A stretch of 32,810 nt of DNA from Kingella denitrificans ATCC 33394. GTDB lineage: Bacteria; Pseudomonadota; Gammaproteobacteria; Burkholderiales; Neisseriaceae. A model generated the notes under the pieces. That model was given only the letters and a program-made list of their open reading frames with translations, made no database searches and was not told the DNA's origin. Below, piece by piece: positions 29,395-32,810 of the stretch (the first letter of the stretch is position 1; every line of letters begins with the position of its first letter). The position numbers and the translations under genes were made by a program. The stretch is from positions 2,079,052 through 2,111,861 of the forward strand of contig NZ_GL870929.1 of assembly GCF_000190695.1 (NCBI RefSeq), read 5' to 3'.

Positions 29395-30285
29395 ATGGAT
29401 ATCCAGCACTTAAAAGCCTTTATCGCCGTTGCCTGCACCAAAAACCTCACGCAGGCTGCCGAAAAACTGTTCCTCTCCCAACCGGCCGTGTCCGCCCAAA
29501 TCAAAGCGCTCGAAAGCGATGTGGGCACGGCCTTGTTTGTGCGCACCAACAACGGCATGCAGCTCACCCGCGCCGGCGAAGTGCTGCTGCCCGAAGCCGA
29601 AGCCTTGTTGCAGCACAAGCACCGCTTGGAGCAGTTTGCCCAAACCCTGTCGGCCGACTATGTCCACAGCGTCCAACTGGGCATCATCCACCCCATCGAA
29701 TCGCGCAAAGTTACCGCGCTGACCCGCTGCATTGTCGAGCAGGAGCCGAAAACGCAGCTGCACATCCATTACGGCATGAGCATTGAAATTTTGTCGCGCC
29801 TGCTGGCCAAAAAAATCCATGCGGGCTTCTTTTTGGGGCATATCGACCAGCGCAATTTACAGGTGCATTTTTTGGAACACGTCGATTATTCGCTGATTTG
29901 CCCGCAAAGCCAGTTGCAGCGTATCCGCGATAATCTGCCCAAAAGCCTGAACGATTCCACCTGGATAGAAATGTCCGGCATTTCCAGCAGTTATAAAAAC
30001 CTGCAACAGTTCTGGCACCGGCACAAGCTGAATCCGAAAAAGCAGATTATTTGCGATTATCCGCAAACCATCATCGATTTAGCAGTGGCGCAGCAGGGTT
30101 TGGCCATGGTGCCGAAACACTCGGCGCTCGAAGCCGTCGGGCAGGGCAAAGACATTGCCGTATTGGACGAATTCGAACAACATTTGCCGCTGCACTTTAT
30201 TTATTTGGACGAATTTAGCGAAGACCCCGCTGTGACGCTGTTGCTGGAAAATGTGCAGCGTTTGTGGAAGCTGGGCGCCGCCTGA
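29395..30285 (+). CDS. LysR-family transcriptional regulator
   Basis: The 296-residue protein has the N-terminal winged helix-turn-helix (LTQAAEKLFLSQPAVSAQIKALE at about residues 18-40, then GTALFVRTNNGMQLTRAGE) and a substrate-binding effector domain. The effector and targets are unknown. The ATG at 29395 has no strong ribosome site. A degenerate DUS (AAGCAGCCTTCA) lies about 20 bases upstream. The next gene, an ABC exporter, starts 93 bases downstream on the same strand and could be a target, though LysR genes are more often divergent from what they control. Confidence 0.92.
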   Translation: MDIQHLKAFIAVACTKNLTQAAEKLFLSQPAVSAQIKALESDVGTALFVRTNNGMQLTRAGEVLLPEAEALLQHKHRLEQFAQTLSADYVHSVQLGIIHPIESRKVTALTRCIVEQEPKTQLHIHYGMSIEILSRLLAKKIHAGFFLGHIDQRNLQVHFLEHVDYSLICPQSQLQRIRDNLPKSLNDSTWIEMSGISSSYKNLQQFWHRHKLNPKKQIICDYPQTIIDLAVAQQGLAMVPKHSALEAVGQGKDIAVLDEFEQHLPLHFIYLDEFSEDPAVTLLLENVQRLWKLGAA

Positions 30286-30378
30286 TGAATTGATATTCAA
30301 CCCCCGTTATTTGTCGAACCCGCCGGCCTGACACGCCTCCCACCCTGTGCAGGCTGCTTTTTTATCCGAAAACACATC

Positions 30379-32148
30379 ATGCAAAAATGGCAAATTGAAC
30401 TTTATTCCACACCGTTGTGGCTTCTGAAAACCTTTGGCGGAGTGGCCGCCGCGTTGATGATTATCGTGTTGGCCGTCGGCTTCACCCGCTTCGGGCGGCA
30501 GTTCCGCCAAGTGCTCGCCCCCTGCCTCGACCGCAAAAGCAGCCTGCGGATTGTGCTGTTCATTTCGCTGATGGTGGTGCTGCTGCTCACCGAAGTGCGA
30601 CTGAACGTGTTGGGCACCTTCATGACCAACGGGCTGTACACCTCCATGCAGAAGGCAGACGTGAACGCCCTGTGGATGTTTGCCGGACTGAATGCTGCCA
30701 TGGTGCTGTTGCGCGCGTTCAACGGCGCGGTGAACGACTTTTTCGACCAAGCCTTGTCGATTAAATGGTCGGAGCGGCTCAACAAAGTGCTGGTAACGCG
30801 TTGGCTGGCCGACAAAAATTACTACCGCCTGCAAACCCACCGCCACACGCCGGACAATATCGACCAGCGTATCCAGCAGGACGCGCAGGAATTTATCGCC
30901 AATACCATTGAATTTGTGCGCGGCATGCTCAATTCCGCCATCACGTCGATAGGGTTCGGCGTGGTGCTGTGGGGGCTTGCCGGCGTATTGAACGTATTCG
31001 GCATCGAAATTCCGCATGGCATTGTTTATTTTGTGTTTATTTTTGTGATTCTCGCCACCGTCATCGCCATGTGGATTGGCCATCCGCTGATTGGCTACAA
31101 TTACGAAAACGAAAAACTCAACGGCGATTACCGCTATTCTTTGGTGCGCGTGCGCGACCACGCCGAAAGCATTGCCTTTTACCACGGCGAATCGGTGGAA
31201 CACGCCCGCCTGTCGCAACGCTTCGCCATGATTGTGCGCAACCGCTGGCGCATTGCCCGCCAAAGCGTCGGGTTGAGCGGCTTCAACGAAATGTTCAGCC
31301 AGGGCATCCAACTGCTGCCGATTATTTTGCAGGCGCCGCGCGTGTTGTCCGGCCAAATCCAAATCGGCGACGTGCAGCAAACCGTGCAGTCGTTTGCCCG
31401 CCTGCAAAAAGCCCTGTCGTTCTTCCGTCTGTTTTACGAGCAATTCACCGCCTACCGCGCCCGCTTGGAGCGTTTGAGCGACTTTTTAACCAGTATGGAG
31501 ACGCCCGAAGCCGCCACAAAAGCCGAACACGGACGCGCGGAAAGCAGCCTGCAACTGGAAAACATCCGCCTGCTGCGCCCCAACGGCAACACGCTGCTGG
31601 ACAATATCAACCTGAGCCTGAAAAAAGGCGAAAGCATCTTGCTCAAAGGGCCTTCGGGCTGCGGCAAAACCTCGCTGCTGCGGATGCTGGCAGGGCTTTG
31701 GACATTCGGCAGCCAAGGCAAAATCACAGCGCCCGACATGGCACAAACGCTGTTTGTGCCGCAGCGGCCTTATGTGCCGCAGGGAACGCTGCGCGAGGCC
31801 GTGTGTTATCCGCACATCGAAACCGATGACGCAACCCTGCGCCAAACCTTGCAGGAATGCTCGCTGGGGCATTTGGCGGAGCATTTGGACAGCGACAAAG
31901 ACTGGCAGCATATTTTGTCGCCCGGCGAATTGCAGCGCGTGGCGTTTGCGCGGATTCTGCTGGCCAAGCCGCAAATGATTCTGCTGGACGAGGCCACCGC
32001 CGCGCTGGACGAGCCGACCGAGGCGCACCTGTACCGCCTGATACGCGAGCGGCTGCCCGACAGCATCATGGTCAGCATCGGCCACCGCAACACGCTGGCG
32101 CAGTTCCACCAGCGCAGCATGGATGTGCTGGGCGGCTGTCCGGCATAA
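30379..32148 (+). CDS. SbmA/YddA-like ABC transporter, fused permease and ATPase
   Basis: The 589-residue protein has an N-terminal membrane domain with about six segments (first near residues 18-36), which has the SbmA/BacA-like pattern (LNVLGTFMTNGLYTSMQ, DNIDQRIQQDAQEF, and GHPLIGYNYENEKLNGDYRY split over several lines). The ATPase part has Walker A GPSGCGKTS (from residue 424), signature LSPGELQRV (513) and Walker B MILLDEAT (533). Relatives include YddA and BacA-like proteins linked to vitamin B12, long-chain acyl-CoA or antimicrobial peptide transport. The substrate here is unknown. A DUS-pair terminator follows. Confidence 0.9.
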   Translation: MQKWQIELYSTPLWLLKTFGGVAAALMIIVLAVGFTRFGRQFRQVLAPCLDRKSSLRIVLFISLMVVLLLTEVRLNVLGTFMTNGLYTSMQKADVNALWMFAGLNAAMVLLRAFNGAVNDFFDQALSIKWSERLNKVLVTRWLADKNYYRLQTHRHTPDNIDQRIQQDAQEFIANTIEFVRGMLNSAITSIGFGVVLWGLAGVLNVFGIEIPHGIVYFVFIFVILATVIAMWIGHPLIGYNYENEKLNGDYRYSLVRVRDHAESIAFYHGESVEHARLSQRFAMIVRNRWRIARQSVGLSGFNEMFSQGIQLLPIILQAPRVLSGQIQIGDVQQTVQSFARLQKALSFFRLFYEQFTAYRARLERLSDFLTSMETPEAATKAEHGRAESSLQLENIRLLRPNGNTLLDNINLSLKKGESILLKGPSGCGKTSLLRMLAGLWTFGSQGKITAPDMAQTLFVPQRPYVPQGTLREAVCYPHIETDDATLRQTLQECSLGHLAEHLDSDKDWQHILSPGELQRVAFARILLAKPQMILLDEATAALDEPTEAHLYRLIRERLPDSIMVSIGHRNTLAQFHQRSMDVLGGCPA

Positions 32149-32160
32149 ACGGATTTGTCG

Positions 32161-32215
32161 AAAAAAGCAGCCTGCACTTTTGGGATGTGTTCCCGAGGGT
32201 GCAGGCTGCTTTTTT
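32161..32215 (+). terminator. Inverted DUS pair after the ABC transporter gene
   Basis: Bases 32161-32177 and 32199-32215 are perfect 17-bp inverted arms with A6 and T6 on the outside, a strong intrinsic terminator. Its last T is also the first base of the truncated Correia-like element. Confidence 0.88.
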
Positions 32216-32270
32216 ATAGTGAATTAAAATCGCAATGATACGGCGTTGGCTCGCCTTGACGTACTATTTG
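32215..32270. mobile_element. Truncated Correia-like element, interrupted by an IS
   Basis: These 56 bases are identical to 2352-2407 of the intact copy. The next base differs because the insertion sequence begins here with GAGACCTTTGCAAAA. The missing half is either beyond the IS and outside the window, or deleted. Confidence 0.85.
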
Positions 32271-32810
32271 AGACCTTTGCAAAAAAGCCCTTCCCCCGAC
32301 AACCGAAACCCAAACACAGGTTTTCAGCTGTTTCCGCCCCCCAATACCGCCTAATTTTACCCAAATACCCCCTTAATCCTCCCCTGATACCTGATAATAA
32401 GGCATCCGGACCGCCTTTTAGGCGCAAACAGGCACACTTAGCCTGTTAGCCGCTTTCAACAGGTTTAAACACATCGCCTTCAGATGGCTTTGCGCACTCA
32501 CTTTAATCAGCCCAAAATAGGCTGCCCGGGTGTAGCGGAATTTACGGTGCAGCGTACCGAAGCTTTGTTCCACCACATAACGGGTCTTCGATAAATATCG
32601 GTTGCGTTTGGTTTGCGCTTCCGTCAGCGGACGGTTGCGGTGGGCTTTGCGCATAATGCTGTCTAACAATTGATGCTCTTTCAGATGTTGCCGGTTTTCC
32701 TTACTGTCGTAGCCTTTGTCGGCATAGACGGTCGTACCTTCGGCAATGCCTTCCAACAAAGGGGACAGATGGTTGCACTCATGGGTATTGGCAGGAGTGA
32801 TGTGCAGTTT
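32270..32810 (-). mobile_element. IS1106-like IS5-family insertion sequence (partial)
   Basis: The element starts with the inverted repeat GAGACCTTTGCAAAA at 32270-32284 and contains the 3' part of a transposase. Both features match my memory of the neisserial IS1106/IS5 group. The first base is ambiguous because the target also has a G at this place. The other end is outside the window. Confidence 0.85.
32418..32810 (-). CDS. IS5-family transposase, C-terminal part (window-truncated)
   Basis: The frame is open from the stop at 32418 to the window edge, giving at least 130 residues, and the true start is outside. The visible part includes KLHITPANTHECNHLSPL, YADKGYDSKENRQHLKE (the DDE catalytic Asp region), TKRNRYLSKTRYVVEQSFGTLHRKF (the Y-(2)-R-(3)-E motif: Y, R, E) and the end LNLLKAANRLSVPVCA. 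These are hallmark motifs of IS5-group DDE transposases. The internal TTG at 32759 is not the start. Confidence 0.92.
   Translation of the reverse strand, partial: KLHITPANTHECNHLSPLLEGIAEGTTVYADKGYDSKENRQHLKEHQLLDSIMRKAHRNRPLTEAQTKRNRYLSKTRYVVEQSFGTLHRKFRYTRAAYFGLIKVSAQSHLKAMCLNLLKAANRLSVPVCA

Larger units (their letters stand above)
38..32211. repeat. Dispersed DNA uptake sequences (DUS, AAGCAGCCTGCA dialect)
   Basis: Exact 12-mers were found by eye starting at: 38, 65, 594, 1229, 2519, 2546, 3957, 3976, 4925, 6219, 6283, 8586, 8612, 11072, 11109, 12658, 13832, 15202, 15288, 18510, 18632, 18894, 19548, 20227, 20254, 21712, 22492, 23197, 23786, 24870, 25903, 25936, 28373, 28487, 28953, 30348, 31542, 32165 and 32200. 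One-base or near variants occur around 952, 12501, 15175, 16651, 17824, 22369, 22896, 24761, 24890, 27213, 29371 and 30536. Flanking bases are often conserved too (extra A before, CACTTT after). In Neisseriaceae such words are bound by the minor pilin ComP and promote uptake of related DNA. Most copies lie between genes. Some lie in frame inside genes, where they encode KSSLH or a QAA core. Assignment of this dialect to Kingella is from memory. Confidence 0.93.

Noticed and set aside
38..32211. DUS repeats as a possible CRISPR or clustered regulatory repeat array
   Set aside because: The copies are dispersed, in both orientations, with no regular spacing and no cas genes. They fit the uptake-sequence explanation.
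1..32810. tRNA, rRNA or prophage genes
   Set aside because: I saw no cloverleaf-type sequences, rRNA conserved blocks, integrase or phage structural genes.

Overview
The window looks like a chromosomal piece of a denitrifying member of the Neisseriaceae, most likely the genus Kingella. The main evidence is a 12-base word, AAGCAGCCTGCA (or its reverse complement), found about 39 times by eye across the 32.8 kb. I recall this as the Kingella dialect of the neisserial DNA uptake sequence (DUS). Supporting this are a type IV pilus motor pair (pilT-pilU), a neisserial-type sspA-sspB pair, an EF-P with Arg32 at its tip, a short Correia-like repeat and an IS1106-like IS5-family element. K. denitrificans is a plausible species, but that is inference.

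Layout. 1-2.6 kb: greA, a small lipoprotein and an AI-2E family permease, all on the minus strand, then a Correia-like element (2352-2457). 2.6-11 kb: a complete-looking nitrous oxide reduction cluster on the minus strand in the order nosR-nosZ-nosD-nosF-nosY-nosL. A perfect FNR box (10997-11010) and a well-placed -10 element precede nosR. NosR is the flavin/iron-sulfur membrane protein needed for electron supply, NosZ is the reductase, NosDFY is the ABC-type maturation complex and NosL is a copper chaperone lipoprotein. No nosX/apbE flavin transferase lies in the window. 11.1-15.2 kb: gdhA (minus), then an overlapping pair (YheT-like alpha/beta hydrolase and an HpnC-like prenyl synthase) and purN. 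15.3-17.7 kb: ppsA (minus).

18.0-20.2 kb, plus strand: a conserved 117-residue protein, a YgfX-like membrane protein, sspA, sspB and a 40-residue lipoprotein. 20.3-21.6 kb, minus strand: efp and a universal stress protein. 21.7-23.1 kb, plus strand: tcdA and a small nitroreductase. 23.2-24.7 kb, minus strand: lapA-lapB, which control lipopolysaccharide synthesis. 24.9-32.1 kb, plus strand: ilvE, pilT, pilU, a PrxQ-type peroxiredoxin, dgkA, a LysR regulator and an SbmA/YddA-like ABC exporter. The right edge holds a second Correia-like element, cut by the IS1106-like insertion sequence that runs out of the window.

No rRNA, tRNA, CRISPR array or prophage is visible. The most noteworthy features are the DUS grammar (outward pairs form terminators between genes, reversed pairs sit inside transcripts), a NosZ that appears to carry a Tat-plus-lipobox signal with Ala/Ser-rich linkers at both ends, a 22-bp inverted repeat between nosZ and nosD, and the IS-interrupted Correia element whose empty site is also present in the window. 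I did not find convincing evidence for a wholly new multi-gene system.
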